Below, in pieces: positions 26,840 to 35,461 of a stretch of DNA of 64,000 nt; position 1 is the stretch's first letter, and every line of letters begins with the position of its first letter. The stretch is from the NCBI GenBank assembly GCA_963764195.1, contig CAVXRG010000007.1, forward strand, positions 153,445 through 217,444, written 5' to 3'. This DNA comes from JBDSSS01 sp963764195 (GTDB taxonomy: Bacteria > Actinomycetota > Actinomycetes > Actinomycetales > Dermatophilaceae). The position numbers and the translations under genes were made by a program. The notes under the pieces are model-generated. The model saw only the letters and a list, made by a program, of their open reading frames with translations, had not been told where the DNA came from and ran no database searches.

Positions 26840-28588
26840 TCACTCCGCATCGTCGGTGGATGGGCGGGCGGCCTCGGTGAGACCGTCGAGGTCGAGCCCC
26901 TCGAGGTTGGCCCGGGGCACCGGGTCCTGGCATGCCACGAGGGTCCCGTCGGCCGAGCGGTGCAGCACGGTGTGGTGCAGGAAGTGGGCGTCGTCCCGCT
27001 CCGGGAAGTCCTCGCGCACGTGACCGCCACGCGTCTCCTCACGGAGCACGGCGGCATACGTCAGGGCGCGGGCGAGGTGGAGCAGGTTGGTCGCCTCCCA
27101 GCTCTTGGGGGCCCCCTTCTTGCCGGCGTCGTCGTGCCCGCCGAGTCCCGCGATCCGCTCGAGCTCGGCCTCGGTCGCGGCGAGTGACGTGGCCGAGCGG
27201 ACGGTGCCCGAGCCGGCCGTCATCGCCCGCTGCACGTCGACGCGTCGCCGGCCGCGGACCAGGCCGGGCACGTCGTGGGCGTCGACCGGGCTCGTCTCGG
27301 CGAGCTCGCCGGCGCCGAGGCGGTCGGTGAGGTCGTCGGCGATCCGTCGGGCGAAGACGAGCCCCTCGAGGAGCGAGTTGCTCGCGAGGCGGTTGGCCCC
27401 GTGGACCCCGGTGCACGACGTCTCACCACAGGCATACAGCCCCTCGAGCGAGGTGCGCCCGCGCAGGTCGGTGCGCACGCCACCGCTCGCGTAGTGCTGG
27501 GCGGGCGCGACGGGGAGCAGCTCGGTCGCCGGGTCGAAACCGAGCTCGCGGCAGCGCTGCACGATCGACGGGAACCGCTTGTCGAGGAACTCCGCCCCGA
27601 GGTGGCGGCAGTCGAGGAAGACGTGGTCGGTGCCCGTCTCGCGCATCCGGTCGATGATCGCGCGGGACACGACGTCGCGCGGGGCGAGGTCGGCCATCGG
27701 GTGACGACCCTGCATGAAGCGGTCACCCGACCCGTCGACGAGGAAGGCGCCCTCGCCGCGGACCGCCTCCGAGATGAGCGGCTGCTGCCCCCGGGAGCCC
27801 TCACCGAGCCACAGCACCGTCGGGTGGAACTGGACGAACTCGAGGTCCGCGAGCTCGGCCCCGGCCCGCAGCGCGGCCGCCATCCCGTCCCCCGTCGCGA
27901 CGGGAGGGTTGGTCGTCGAGGCGTAGATCTGGCCGAGCCCCCCGGTTGCGAGCACGACGGCCCGGGCGTGCGCCGCGCCGACCCCGTCGACCTGCCCCTC
28001 GCCGATGACGTGGAGGGTGACGCCGCAGACCCGCGCGTCGGCGTCGGTGAGCAGGTCGACGACGAGCGCGTGCTCGATGACCTCGATGCCGGGGTCGTCG
28101 CGGACCCGGTCGAGCGCGGCGATGAGCGCTCGGGAGATCTCCTTGCCCGTCGCGTCACCGCCCGCGTGCAGAATCCGGTCGCGGTGGTGGCCGCCCTCGC
28201 GGGTCAGCGAGATCTTGCCCGAGTCGCCGCGGTCGAACTCGGCCCCGAGGGCGATGAGGTCCCAGACCGCGCCGGTGCCCTCGCGCACGAGCGCCTCGAC
28301 CGCCTCGGGGTCGCAGAGCCCGACCCCGGCCACGAGGGTGTCGTGGACGTGCTCGGAGGCACTGTCCTCCGGGGACATGACGGCGGCGATGCCGCCCTGG
28401 GCCCACGCCGTCGAGCCCTCGTCGAGCACCGTCTTGGTGACGAGCAGGACCCGGTCGACCCGGCGACGCAGGCGCAGCGCCGTCGTCAGCCCGGCGACGC
28501 CCGACCCGACGACGATGACGTCGGCGGTCGCGGTCCAGCCGGGCGCCCGGGACCGCAGCCGCCGCGGGATCGTGATGCCGCTGCTCAT
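26840..28588 (-). CDS. nadB: L-aspartate oxidase NadB
   Basis: FAD-dependent enzyme (582 aa) making iminoaspartate. The FAD-binding VVGSGVAGL lies near residue 27, with STAWAQGGIAAV, TREGGHHRDRILHAGGDATG (active-site loop with His/Arg), FHPTVLW, and HYASGGVRTDLRGRTSLEGLYACGE-type C-terminal FAD contacts. A helical C-terminal domain follows. ATG at 28588. Immediately upstream of nadC. The quinolinate synthase gene nadA, often the first gene, is not adjacent. Confidence 0.96.
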   Translation of the reverse strand: MSSGITIPRRLRSRAPGWTATADVIVVGSGVAGLTTALRLRRRVDRVLLVTKTVLDEGSTAWAQGGIAAVMSPEDSASEHVHDTLVAGVGLCDPEAVEALVREGTGAVWDLIALGAEFDRGDSGKISLTREGGHHRDRILHAGGDATGKEISRALIAALDRVRDDPGIEVIEHALVVDLLTDADARVCGVTLHVIGEGQVDGVGAAHARAVVLATGGLGQIYASTTNPPVATGDGMAAALRAGAELADLEFVQFHPTVLWLGEGSRGQQPLISEAVRGEGAFLVDGSGDRFMQGRHPMADLAPRDVVSRAIIDRMRETGTDHVFLDCRHLGAEFLDKRFPSIVQRCRELGFDPATELLPVAPAQHYASGGVRTDLRGRTSLEGLYACGETSCTGVHGANRLASNSLLEGLVFARRIADDLTDRLGAGELAETSPVDAHDVPGLVRGRRRVDVQRAMTAGSGTVRSATSLAATEAELERIAGLGGHDDAGKKGAPKSWEATNLLHLARALTYAAVLREETRGGHVREDFPERDDAHFLHHTVLHRSADGTLVACQDPVPRANLEGLDLDGLTEAARPSTDDAE

Positions 28589-28649
28589 CGGGGACGCCTT
28601 CCGTGGGTTCGCGTGGACGCTACCCCAGACCGTATGCCGCTGGGCTCGC

Positions 28650-29576
28650 TCATGCGGTGAACGTCTCGAGCGCCTGCCCGCCGGGCCCGACGAGCACCGG
28701 CAGGTTGTCGATGAGGCGGGTCGTCCCGACTCGCCCGGCGACGGCGAGCAGGGCCTCGCCGCGGTACCACTCGGGCACGTCGACGAGGGTGTCCGGGTGG
28801 ACGAGGACGAGGTAGTCGACGAGCGCGAGCGGCTCGCGGACGAGCACCGCACGGGCGGCGCGGCGCACCGCCGACGGGCCCTCGGGCGCGGCCTCGGCTC
28901 CGGCGCGCAGCGCTGCCGAGAGGCAGCGCGCGGTGTCCCGGTCGGAATCCGTGAGGTAGGTGTTGCGGCTGCTCATCGCGAGCCCGTCGGGCTCGCGAAC
29001 GGTCGGCGCCGCGACGACGCGGACGTCGAGGTCGAGGTCGCGGCACATCCGTCGGATGAGGAGCAGCTGCTGGGCGTCCTTCTGTCCGAACCACGCCGCG
29101 TCGCACCGGGTGAGGTGCATGAGCTTGCAGACGACGGTGAGCATCCCGTCGAAGTGACCCGGCCGCGACTGGCCCTCGAGGACGTCGCCCAGCGGCCCCG
29201 CGGAGACCCGCACGCCGGGGTCCCCCTCGGGATAGACGACGTCGGGCGTCGGGGCGAAGACGAGGTCCACGCCGGCCTCGGCGCAGATCGCCAGGTCGGC
29301 GTCGAACGTGCGCGGGTAGCGGGAGAGGTCTTCCTTCGGCCCGAACTGGAGCGGGTTGAGGAAGATCGTCACGACGACGTGCGCGTGCTCCTCGCGCGCC
29401 CGGCGGATCAGGGTGGCGTGCCCCTCGTGGAGGGCGCCCATCGTCATCACGACCGCGACGTCGCCGTCGTCGAGACGGGCCCTCGCCGCCCGGAGCTCGT
29501 CGCGGGTCCGCGCGACGACCGGTGCCGGCCGGCCCCCTTCGGCCGCCGAGGCGTCGCCGGGGTGGGGGTCCGTCAC
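28650..29576 (-). CDS. panC: Pantothenate synthetase
   Basis: 308-aa enzyme joining pantoate and beta-alanine with ATP (CoA pathway). Seen: MTMGALHEGHATLIRRA (HxGH nucleotidyl-transferase motif), FLNPLQFGPKEDLSRYPR, FGQKDAQQL and MSSRNTYL. GTG start overlaps the upstream DUF2520 stop by 3 nt. The DUF2520-panC pairing is standard in actinobacteria; nadB-nadC follow, so cofactor synthesis genes are grouped. Confidence 0.96.
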   Translation of the reverse strand: MTDPHPGDASAAEGGRPAPVVARTRDELRAARARLDDGDVAVVMTMGALHEGHATLIRRAREEHAHVVVTIFLNPLQFGPKEDLSRYPRTFDADLAICAEAGVDLVFAPTPDVVYPEGDPGVRVSAGPLGDVLEGQSRPGHFDGMLTVVCKLMHLTRCDAAWFGQKDAQQLLLIRRMCRDLDLDVRVVAAPTVREPDGLAMSSRNTYLTDSDRDTARCLSAALRAGAEAAPEGPSAVRRAARAVLVREPLALVDYLVLVHPDTLVDVPEWYRGEALLAVAGRVGTTRLIDNLPVLVGPGGQALETFTA

Positions 29577-30472
29577 GGGGTCTCCTCGTCCTGGGCCAGC
29601 AGCTCGAGCAGCGGTCCGGCGCTCGAGGGACGCAGTCGTCCGCTGAGCAGGGCCCGCTGCGCCGTCGCGCGAGCGAGCGCGAGGTAGGTCGGCGTGATGT
29701 CCGGGGCCACCGTGCGCAGCATCGCGACGTGCCCGGCCACCGTACCGGCGTCCCCGCGGGCGACGGGGCCGGTGAGAGCGGCGTCACCTCGCTGCAGCGT
29801 CGTGGCGAGCGCCGCCGACAGCAGCGGCTCGAGGACCCGCGCGGGGTCCTCGATGCCCGCCTCGGTGAGCAGCTGCATCGACTGGGCCACGAGGGTGACG
29901 AGGTGGTTCGCACCGTGCGCGAGCGCCGCGTGGTAGGTGACCCGGTCCTGCTCGGGCACCCAGAGCGGCTCGCCGCCCATCTCGATGACGAGCGCCTCCG
30001 CGAGGGGCCGCGCGAGGTCGACCGTCGTCACACCGAAGGTGGCGTCGAGCAGCCGCTCGAGGTCGACCGGGGTGCCGGTGAAGGTCATCACGGGGTGGAG
30101 CGCGAGCGGCACGATCTCGCTCTCTGCGGCGGGCGCGAAGACGGAGATCCCGTGGGCGCCGGACGTGTGCAGCACGAGCTGGCCGGGCGTGAAGGTCCGC
30201 GTCGCGGCGAGGCCGGCGACGAGCTCCCCGAGCGCGTCGTCGGGCACGGCGAGCACGACGAGGTGGGCCCCGGCCACGACATCGGGCACGGGGAGCACGG
30301 GAACCCCGGGCAGCATCGTCGCCGCGCGCTCGAGGCTCGCCTCGCTCACCGCCGAGACGGCCTTCACGTGGTGGCCGGCCTGGCGCAGCGCGGCCCCGAG
30401 GGCGGAGCCGACCCTGCCGGCACCGACGATCCCGACGTCGAAGCGGGCCGGTCTCTCGTGCGGTGCGCTCAC
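29573..30472 (-). CDS. Rossmann-like/DUF2520 domain protein (panC-linked)
   Basis: 299 aa. N-terminal NAD(P)-binding VGIVGAGRVGSALGAALRQAGH pattern (GxGxxG ~12-17), VVLAVPDDALGELV, then a DUF2520 helical domain with FTGTPVDLERLLDATFGV and YHAALAHGANHLVTLV. Resembles ketopantoate/pyrroline-5-carboxylate reductase-like enzymes; in mycobacteria (Rv3603c) it also precedes panC. A role in pantoate supply is plausible but unproven. GTG at 30472 preferred, GTG 30481 possible. Confidence 0.85.
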   Translation of the reverse strand: MSAPHERPARFDVGIVGAGRVGSALGAALRQAGHHVKAVSAVSEASLERAATMLPGVPVLPVPDVVAGAHLVVLAVPDDALGELVAGLAATRTFTPGQLVLHTSGAHGISVFAPAAESEIVPLALHPVMTFTGTPVDLERLLDATFGVTTVDLARPLAEALVIEMGGEPLWVPEQDRVTYHAALAHGANHLVTLVAQSMQLLTEAGIEDPARVLEPLLSAALATTLQRGDAALTGPVARGDAGTVAGHVAMLRTVAPDITPTYLALARATAQRALLSGRLRPSSAGPLLELLAQDEETP

Positions 30473-30490
30473 GCACGGCACGCTATCGCC

Positions 30491-30496
30491 TACGGT
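30491..30496 (+). promoter_or_regulatory. -10 hexamer TACGGT for leaderless midA-like transcript
   Basis: TACGGT ends 8 nt before the GTG at 30505. The divergent DUF2520 gene begins just 33 bp away, so both promoters share this short interval. Confidence 0.45.
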
Positions 30497-30504
30497 CGGG
30501 GATC

Positions 30505-31536
30505 GTGGATCCCGTTCCCTGGCGCGAGGCGTGGCACGCGGCGCTCTATGCCGCTGACCGCGGGTTCTACGTCGCCGGCGACGGACCCGCGGCGCACTTC
30601 ACGACGGCCACGCACGGCCCGTCGGGGGCGGTCCTGGCCGCGGCCCTGCTCCGGCTCCACGTCCGGCAGCACGGCGCCCTCCCGGCGGTCGTCGTCGACG
30701 TCGGGGCCGGCCGGGGCGAGCTCGTGACCCACCTGCTGACTGTCCTCGCCGACCCCGTCGAGTGGGCACTTTCCCCCGCCCCGGCGCGGGCGAAAGTGCC
30801 CACTCGAGTGGTGGGGGTCGACGTCGTCGACCGACCGGGCGGGCTCGACGAGCGGGTCCGGTGGGTCCGATCCCCCGGCGGGGCGGACCTGCCCGCCCAC
30901 CTCGGTGAGGACGGCGACCCGCTCGACGACGCGCTCGTCATCGCCCACGAGTGGCTCGACGTCGTGCCCTGCACCGTGGCCGAGGTGGACGGGTCTGGCA
31001 GGCTCCGCGAGGTGCTCGTCGACCCCGCGACCGGCGAGGAGACCGCGGGTCCTCCCCTCACGGGAGCCGAGCTGGGCTGGGTGCAGCGGCACTGGCGCGA
31101 CGGGCTCCCCGGCTCGCGCGTCGAGGTCGGGCGCGCCCGAGACGACGCCTGGGCCGCCCTCGTGCGGCGGGTCCGGTCGGGCACCCTCGTCGCCGTCGAC
31201 TACGGCCACCTCGCGACGGGCCGGCCCGACGGCGGGACGCTCACGGCATACGTCTCGGGGCGACAGGTCCACCCCGTGCCCGACGGTTCGTGTGACATCA
31301 CCGCGCATGTCGCCATGGACAGCCTCGGGGCCGACGACGTGAGCACCCAGCGGGAGGCGCTGCTGGCTCTCGGCGTGCGGGGCCGCTCCCCCGACCACGC
31401 CCTCGCCCGCACCGACCCCCAGCGCTACCTTGCCCTGCTCGCCCGGGCGGGCGCCGAGGCGCAGCTGCTCCACCCCGACGGTTTCGGAGCCTTCCGGTGG
31501 GCGGTGAAGCGCGTCGGTCCCGGCGACCTAACCTAG
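30505..31536 (+). CDS. SAM-dependent methyltransferase, MidA/DUF185 family
   Basis: 343 aa. MidA-family features: FYVAGDGPAAHFTTA near the N-terminus, SAM motif VVDVGAGRGELV (~residue 70), VIAHEWLDVVPC (family motif NE[LFV]xDx[LV]P variant), LVAVDYGH and GSCDITAHVAMD. MidA methylates an arginine of the complex I subunit NDUFS2/NuoD in mitochondria; notably a nuoD paralogue lies 2 kb downstream. Residues ~83-104 (DPVEWALSPAPARAKVPTRV) are encoded by a genomic inverted repeat inserted in frame. GTG start from leaderless spacing. Confidence 0.82.
   Translation: MDPVPWREAWHAALYAADRGFYVAGDGPAAHFTTATHGPSGAVLAAALLRLHVRQHGALPAVVVDVGAGRGELVTHLLTVLADPVEWALSPAPARAKVPTRVVGVDVVDRPGGLDERVRWVRSPGGADLPAHLGEDGDPLDDALVIAHEWLDVVPCTVAEVDGSGRLREVLVDPATGEETAGPPLTGAELGWVQRHWRDGLPGSRVEVGRARDDAWAALVRRVRSGTLVAVDYGHLATGRPDGGTLTAYVSGRQVHPVPDGSCDITAHVAMDSLGADDVSTQREALLALGVRGRSPDHALARTDPQRYLALLARAGAEAQLLHPDGFGAFRWAVKRVGPGDLT
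30757..30808. repeat. GTCGAG-family inverted repeat inside the midA-like gene
   Basis: TCGAGTGGGCACTTTC (30758-30773) and GAAAGTGCCCACTCGA (30792-30807) are perfect 16-bp complements with an 18-nt loop. It is the only coding copy in the window. It keeps the reading frame and adds about 20 residues between the SAM motif and the following strand. Confidence 0.9.
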
Positions 31537-31540
31537 GAGC

Positions 31541-32116
31541 ATGCGTCGCGCCATCTCCCTCCTGCTCGGCCTCGCCTGCGCGCTCGGCCTCACCCTCCTA
31601 CTTCCCGCCGCGGCGAGCGCCCACGACGTGCTCCAGGCGACCGACCCCGGTGACGGCGCGACGGTCGCGACGCTGCCGGGCACGGTGAGCCTCACCTTCT
31701 CCGAGCCGCCGCTCGCGATGGGCACGCAGGTCATCGTCACCGGCCCCTCCGGCGACGTCTCCGAGGGCGCCACCTCGATCGACGGCGGCGTCGTCTCCCA
31801 AGCCCTGAGCCCCTCGGCCCCGGGTGGCAACTACACGGTGACCTACCGGGTGACGGCCGACGACGGCCACCCCGTGACCGGCCGCTTCACCTTCTACGCG
31901 TCGACGGGGCTCGACGGCGCCCCGGCGGCCAGTGCTCGCACGGAGCCGGCACCCGCCCCGGTGCTCGCGGACGAGGCGTCCACGTCGACGGCCGCCGACA
32001 GCGGAGGTCTCTTCGTGCCGATCATGCTGACGATCGTCGGCGCGACGGTGCTGCTCGCCATCACCGGCTTCATCGTCCTGCGGACCCGCACCGACGCCGA
32101 GGACGACGAGGGCTGA
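31541..32116 (+). CDS. CopC-family copper-binding protein with C-terminal membrane anchor
   Basis: 191 aa. Signal peptide with cleavage after ASA leaves a mature N-terminal His (HDVLQATDPGDGA), which forms the Cu(II) amine-His brace in CopC; the second His is in DDGHPVTG. Beta-barrel motifs LTFSEPP and TVTYRVTADDGHPV follow. An Ala/Pro/Thr-rich linker leads to one membrane helix (~160-182) and a short acidic tail. CopD is not adjacent. TAACCT/AGGAG precede the ATG. Confidence 0.88.
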   Translation: MRRAISLLLGLACALGLTLLLPAAASAHDVLQATDPGDGATVATLPGTVSLTFSEPPLAMGTQVIVTGPSGDVSEGATSIDGGVVSQALSPSAPGGNYTVTYRVTADDGHPVTGRFTFYASTGLDGAPAASARTEPAPAPVLADEASTSTAADSGGLFVPIMLTIVGATVLLAITGFIVLRTRTDAEDDEG

Positions 32117-32119
32117 GAC

Positions 32120-32240
32120 CCTCGGCGAGGAGTGAGCCCAGGGACTGCTCCGCCCGGGGCTGGTTGAACATCCAGCGGTGGCCGAAGGGGCCCGTCACGA
32201 CGACGATCCGCCCGACCGGGCTCGTCCGCGTGGGGGTCTA
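32120..32240 (-). pseudogene. Possible remnant of a VOC/glyoxalase-family C-terminus
   Basis: In the 168-bp gap between copC and the P450 gene, the minus strand reads PVGRIVVVTGPFGHRWMFNQP, close to the DPFGHRWxL end of VOC (bleomycin-resistance/glyoxalase) proteins. It is closed by an in-frame TAG upstream and lacks the rest of the domain. The match rests on a short motif only. Confidence 0.35.
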
Positions 32241-32284
32241 CCGGCTGCCGGTCCCCCCGGCATCCCGCGGCGGAGGTGCACGGT

Positions 32285-33511
32285 TCAGCGGCCGAGGACG
32301 AGCCGTTCGTAGCCGCGGAGCACGAAGGTGGGCCGGCGCGTCGACTCGACGACGGCGAGCCCGGCGAGGTCCCCGTGCGCGCCAAGGCCGCGCAGCAGCT
32401 CGCGCACCGAGATCTGCAGCTCCATCCGGGCGAGCGGCGCCCCGAGGCAGAAGTGCAGGCCAGCCCCGAAGGCGAGGTGCGGGTTGGGGTCGCGGGTCGC
32501 GTCGAAGCGGTCCGGCTCGGTGAAGACGGTCGGGTCGCGGTTGGCCGCCCCGAGCAGGGCCGCGACCTTCTGACCCTCCCGGACGGTCACGCCGTGCAGC
32601 TCCACGTCGGTCGTCGCGGTGCGCTCGAAGAGGTGGAGCGGCGAGTCGTGCCGGAGCATCTCCTCGACGAGCCGCTCGACGGCGGCCCCGTCGTCGCGGG
32701 CGGCGAGCAGGCCGGTCAGCTGGTCGGGGTCCGCGGACCGGGTGGCGAGCAGCGACCCCAGCCCGTTGCCGAACGCGTTGACGCTCGCCTCGTGCCCGGC
32801 GTTGAGCAGCAGGACCACGGTCGCGACGAGCTCGCGGGGCGAGAGCCGGTCGCTGCCGTCACGGGCCTGCACGAGGGAGGTGAGCAGGTCCTCGCCGGGG
32901 TGGTCGGCCCGCTCGGCGGCCAGCGCCTCGACGTAGGCGGCGAACTCGGCGCAGGCCCGCTGCGCGGCCTCCTCGGCGGCGGCCCCCGGGGCGACCTCGT
33001 ACATGGCGACGATCGCCTGGCTCCAGTCCCGCAGCTGCTTCCAGTCGGCGACCGGCGCGCCCAGCAGCTCGCAGATGACGAGGACGGGCAGCGGCTCGGC
33101 ATACGTCCCGATGACGTCGACCCGGCCGTCGCCGTCGAGCCGGTCCACGACGTCGGCCACGAGACCCCGCGCGATCTCCTCGACACGAGGACGGAGCCGG
33201 GTGATGTGGCCGCGTGCGAAGGCTCCCGCCACGAGCCGCTTGAGGCGCGAGTGCTTGGGCGGCTCGGAGTCGAGGATCGAGTCGGCGTGCAGCCAGTCGA
33301 AGGTTGTCCACGGGTCGCCGTCGCCCGCGCCCGACCGCTCCCGGTAGATCCGGCCGAGCCGCCGGTCGCGCAGCACGTCGTTGGTCGCCGCGTGCGTCGT
33401 CGTGACCCAGAGGCCGAGCTCGGCGTGCCAGAGCACCGGTCCACGCTCGCGCGCGGCGGCCAGGCCCGGGTAGGGGTCGCTGACGAAGGTGGGGTCCGAG
33501 AGGGAGAACAC
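32285..33511 (-). CDS. Cytochrome P450
   Basis: Soluble bacterial class P450 (408 aa from GTG 33511). Heme-binding loop FGAGLHFCLGAPLAR (Cys ligand near residue 355), K-helix EEMLR (ExxR), FDATRDPNPHLAFG, and I-helix LLNAGHEASVN, where the usual Thr after the acidic residue is Ser. The start at GTG 33511 (FSLSDPTFVSDPYPGLAAARERGPV style) matches typical P450 N-termini; an ATG at 33553 would add 14 residues and end 10 bp from the divergent nuoD. No ferredoxin partner nearby. Substrate unknown. Confidence 0.9.
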   Translation of the reverse strand: MFSLSDPTFVSDPYPGLAAARERGPVLWHAELGLWVTTTHAATNDVLRDRRLGRIYRERSGAGDGDPWTTFDWLHADSILDSEPPKHSRLKRLVAGAFARGHITRLRPRVEEIARGLVADVVDRLDGDGRVDVIGTYAEPLPVLVICELLGAPVADWKQLRDWSQAIVAMYEVAPGAAAEEAAQRACAEFAAYVEALAAERADHPGEDLLTSLVQARDGSDRLSPRELVATVVLLLNAGHEASVNAFGNGLGSLLATRSADPDQLTGLLAARDDGAAVERLVEEMLRHDSPLHLFERTATTDVELHGVTVREGQKVAALLGAANRDPTVFTEPDRFDATRDPNPHLAFGAGLHFCLGAPLARMELQISVRELLRGLGAHGDLAGLAVVESTRRPTFVLRGYERLVLGR

Positions 33512-33563
33512 CCCCAGAGGATGCCATCCGCCGCGCGCCGGGGCACACGGCATACTCGGGGAC

Positions 33564-34763
33564 ATGGCCCACGCCCCCAGCCCGAGCAGCCCCGCCCCGC
33601 GCGCGCTGGGACGGGAGCTCACCGTCGGGGTCGGCGCCGGTGGTCTCGCGACCGCCGACATGGTGCTCAACATCGGCCCGCAGCACCCGGCCACGCACGG
33701 CGTCCTGCGTCTGCGGATCGTCGTCGACGGCGAGCGGATCATCAGCGCCGAGCCGATCATCGGCTACATGCACCGCGGCGCCGAGAAGCTCTTCGAGGTG
33801 CGCGACTACCGGCAGATCATCGTGCTCGCCAACCGGCACGACTGGCTCTCGGCCTTCTCCAACGAGCTCGGCGTCGTGCTCGGCGTCGAGTCGATGCTGG
33901 GGATGGAGGTCCCCGAGCGGGCGGTCTGGGCCCGCACCGCCCTCGCCGAGCTCAACCGGGTGCTCAACCACCTGATGTTCCTCGGCTCCTACCCGCTCGA
34001 GCTGGGGGCGATCACCCCGGTCTTCCACGCCTTCCGCGAGCGCGAGGAGCTCCAGTCCGTCATGGAGGAGGTCTCCGGCGGCCGGATGCACTACATGTTC
34101 AACCGCGTCGGCGGCCTCAAGGAGGACCTGCCGGCGGGCTGGCACGGGCGGGTCGCCAGGGCCATCGCCAACGTCCGGCGGCGTCTGCCCGACCTCGAGC
34201 GGCTCATCGTGGGCAACGAGATCCTCGAGGCCCGCACCCGCGGCGTCGGGGTGCTCCCGCTCGCCACGGTCAAGGCCCACGGCGTCTCCGGGCCGATCGC
34301 CCGCGCGAGCGGCCTCGACGTCGACCTGCGGCGCGACACCCCCTACCTCGGCTACGGCGAGCTCTTCGCGCCCGGCGGGCCGGGGCGGGTCGTGACCCGG
34401 ACAGCCGGGGACTGCCTCTCCCGGCTCGAGGTGCTCCTCGGGCAGACCCACGTCAGCCTCGACCTCGCCGAGGCCGCACTCGATCGCCTGGCGGGGCTGC
34501 CGAGCGGGCCGATCAACGTCAAGCTGCCCAAGGTGCTCAAGGTCCCCGAGGGCGAAATCTACTGCGCGACGGAGAACCCGCTCGGCTTCAACGGCTACTT
34601 CCTCGTCTCCCGGGGCGACAAGACCCCGTGGCGCCTCAAGCTGCGGTCGGCGTCGTTCAACAACGTCTCCGTGCTGAGCGAGATGCTGCCCGGCCACCTC
34701 ATCGCCGACATGGTCGCGATCCTCGGCTCGATGTTCTTCGTCGTCGGGGACGTGGACAAGTGA
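33564..34763 (+). CDS. NuoD-like NADH-quinone oxidoreductase 49-kDa subunit, orphan
   Basis: 399 aa. Clear NuoD homologue: NIGPQHPATHGVLRL (quinone-site His), GYMHRGAEKLFE, LANRHDWLSAFSNELG, LGAITPVFHAFREREEL, GGRMHYMFNRVGGLKEDLP. In complex I it lines the quinone channel with NuoB. No other nuo gene is present here, so it is a stand-alone paralogue (a full nuo operon is expected elsewhere) or part of a reduced complex. CATACT hexamer ends 7 nt before the ATG. The stop overlaps the next gene (GTGA). Confidence 0.88.
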   Translation: MAHAPSPSSPAPRALGRELTVGVGAGGLATADMVLNIGPQHPATHGVLRLRIVVDGERIISAEPIIGYMHRGAEKLFEVRDYRQIIVLANRHDWLSAFSNELGVVLGVESMLGMEVPERAVWARTALAELNRVLNHLMFLGSYPLELGAITPVFHAFREREELQSVMEEVSGGRMHYMFNRVGGLKEDLPAGWHGRVARAIANVRRRLPDLERLIVGNEILEARTRGVGVLPLATVKAHGVSGPIARASGLDVDLRRDTPYLGYGELFAPGGPGRVVTRTAGDCLSRLEVLLGQTHVSLDLAEAALDRLAGLPSGPINVKLPKVLKVPEGEIYCATENPLGFNGYFLVSRGDKTPWRLKLRSASFNNVSVLSEMLPGHLIADMVAILGSMFFVVGDVDK

Positions 34764-34984
34764 GCCCGCCATCGCGCGGCACCTGGCTGCGCGCCCTCGC
34801 GGTCGTCGCCATCACCGGCACCATCACGCTCGCCGCCGCCTGCTCCGAGGACGACGTCGTCGACACGGTGCCGCCCCCGTGGCCGACGCGCACGGTGACC
34901 CCCGACGGCCCGCCCGTCCCCCGGACACCGGAGCCCGCGCCGACGAGCACGGTCATCCCGGCCCCGGCGCTCACGGGCACCTGA
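34760..34984 (+). CDS. Small lipoprotein of unknown function
   Basis: 74 aa. GTG overlaps the nuoD stop (GTGAG). N-terminus SPPSRGTWLRALAVVAITG leads to the lipobox LAAAC at about residue 31, then an acidic patch (SEDDVVD) and a Pro/Thr-rich tail (PEPAPTSTVIPAPAL) typical of short surface lipoproteins. Translational coupling to nuoD is notable. No known domain. Confidence 0.6.
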   Translation: MSPPSRGTWLRALAVVAITGTITLAAACSEDDVVDTVPPPWPTRTVTPDGPPVPRTPEPAPTSTVIPAPALTGT

Positions 34985-34996
34985 GCGACCTCAGGT
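34979..34996. terminator. Compact hairpin between convergent genes
   Basis: ACCTGAG (34979-34985) and CTCAGGT (34990-34996) pair perfectly around a 4-nt loop. Both stop codons (+ strand 34982-34984 and - strand 34993-34991) lie in the stem, so one hairpin serves both genes. Confidence 0.5.
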
Positions 34997-35461
34997 CGCG
35001 GTCTCGTCGTCCTCGTCGCGCGGGCGGACTCGGCACCACCACTGGACGACCATGCCTGCGGCAGAGAGTCCCCCGGCAACGAGGGCGTGCACGGCGAAGA
35101 GGGCCGCTCGGGTCCGTTGCGACTCGACGTCGGAGTCCGGCAGCAGCACGAGCAGGTTGGCGGCATACCACCCGACGAGCACGGCGCCCGTGAGGGCGGC
35201 CGCCTGCCCGAGCACGAGCGTGCGGGCGGCGCGCAGCGGGGTGAGCCTGCCGTCACCGCTACCGTCGCGGACCTTGCGGACCTGCCAGCCGGCGACGAGC
35301 AGCCCGCCACCGAGAAAGAGCATCGCCACCAGGCCGACCCAGCCCGGCGAGGGGACGTGACCGCCCGGCGCGAGCCAGCGCAGGCCGAGCCACGCCACGA
35401 CGGTCGTCAGCAGGGCGGCGAGCAGGAGGGTGCTCGTCCGGATGCTCCCGTGCGGGGTCAT
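34991..35461 (-). CDS. DUF3180 family membrane protein
   Basis: 156 aa, four membrane segments (about 9-29, 40-58, 84-104, 117-139) and a charged C-terminus (RPRDEDDE). In actinobacteria this family almost always follows folK, as here: its ATG overlaps the folK TGA (ATGA). Function unknown; the position suggests a link to folate synthesis or chance operon growth. Confidence 0.85.
   Translation of the reverse strand: MTPHGSIRTSTLLLAALLTTVVAWLGLRWLAPGGHVPSPGWVGLVAMLFLGGGLLVAGWQVRKVRDGSGDGRLTPLRAARTLVLGQAAALTGAVLVGWYAANLLVLLPDSDVESQRTRAALFAVHALVAGGLSAAGMVVQWWCRVRPRDEDDETAT

Noticed and set aside
25942..28588. Loss of nadA as a sign of NAD auxotrophy
   Set aside because: nadA may be elsewhere in the genome; absence from this window is not evidence of loss.
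32276..33500. Plus-strand open frame opposite the P450
   Set aside because: Shadow of the P450; the real plus-strand genes begin with nuoD at 33564, and only the last 74 codons of this frame (34760-34984) make a plausible protein.
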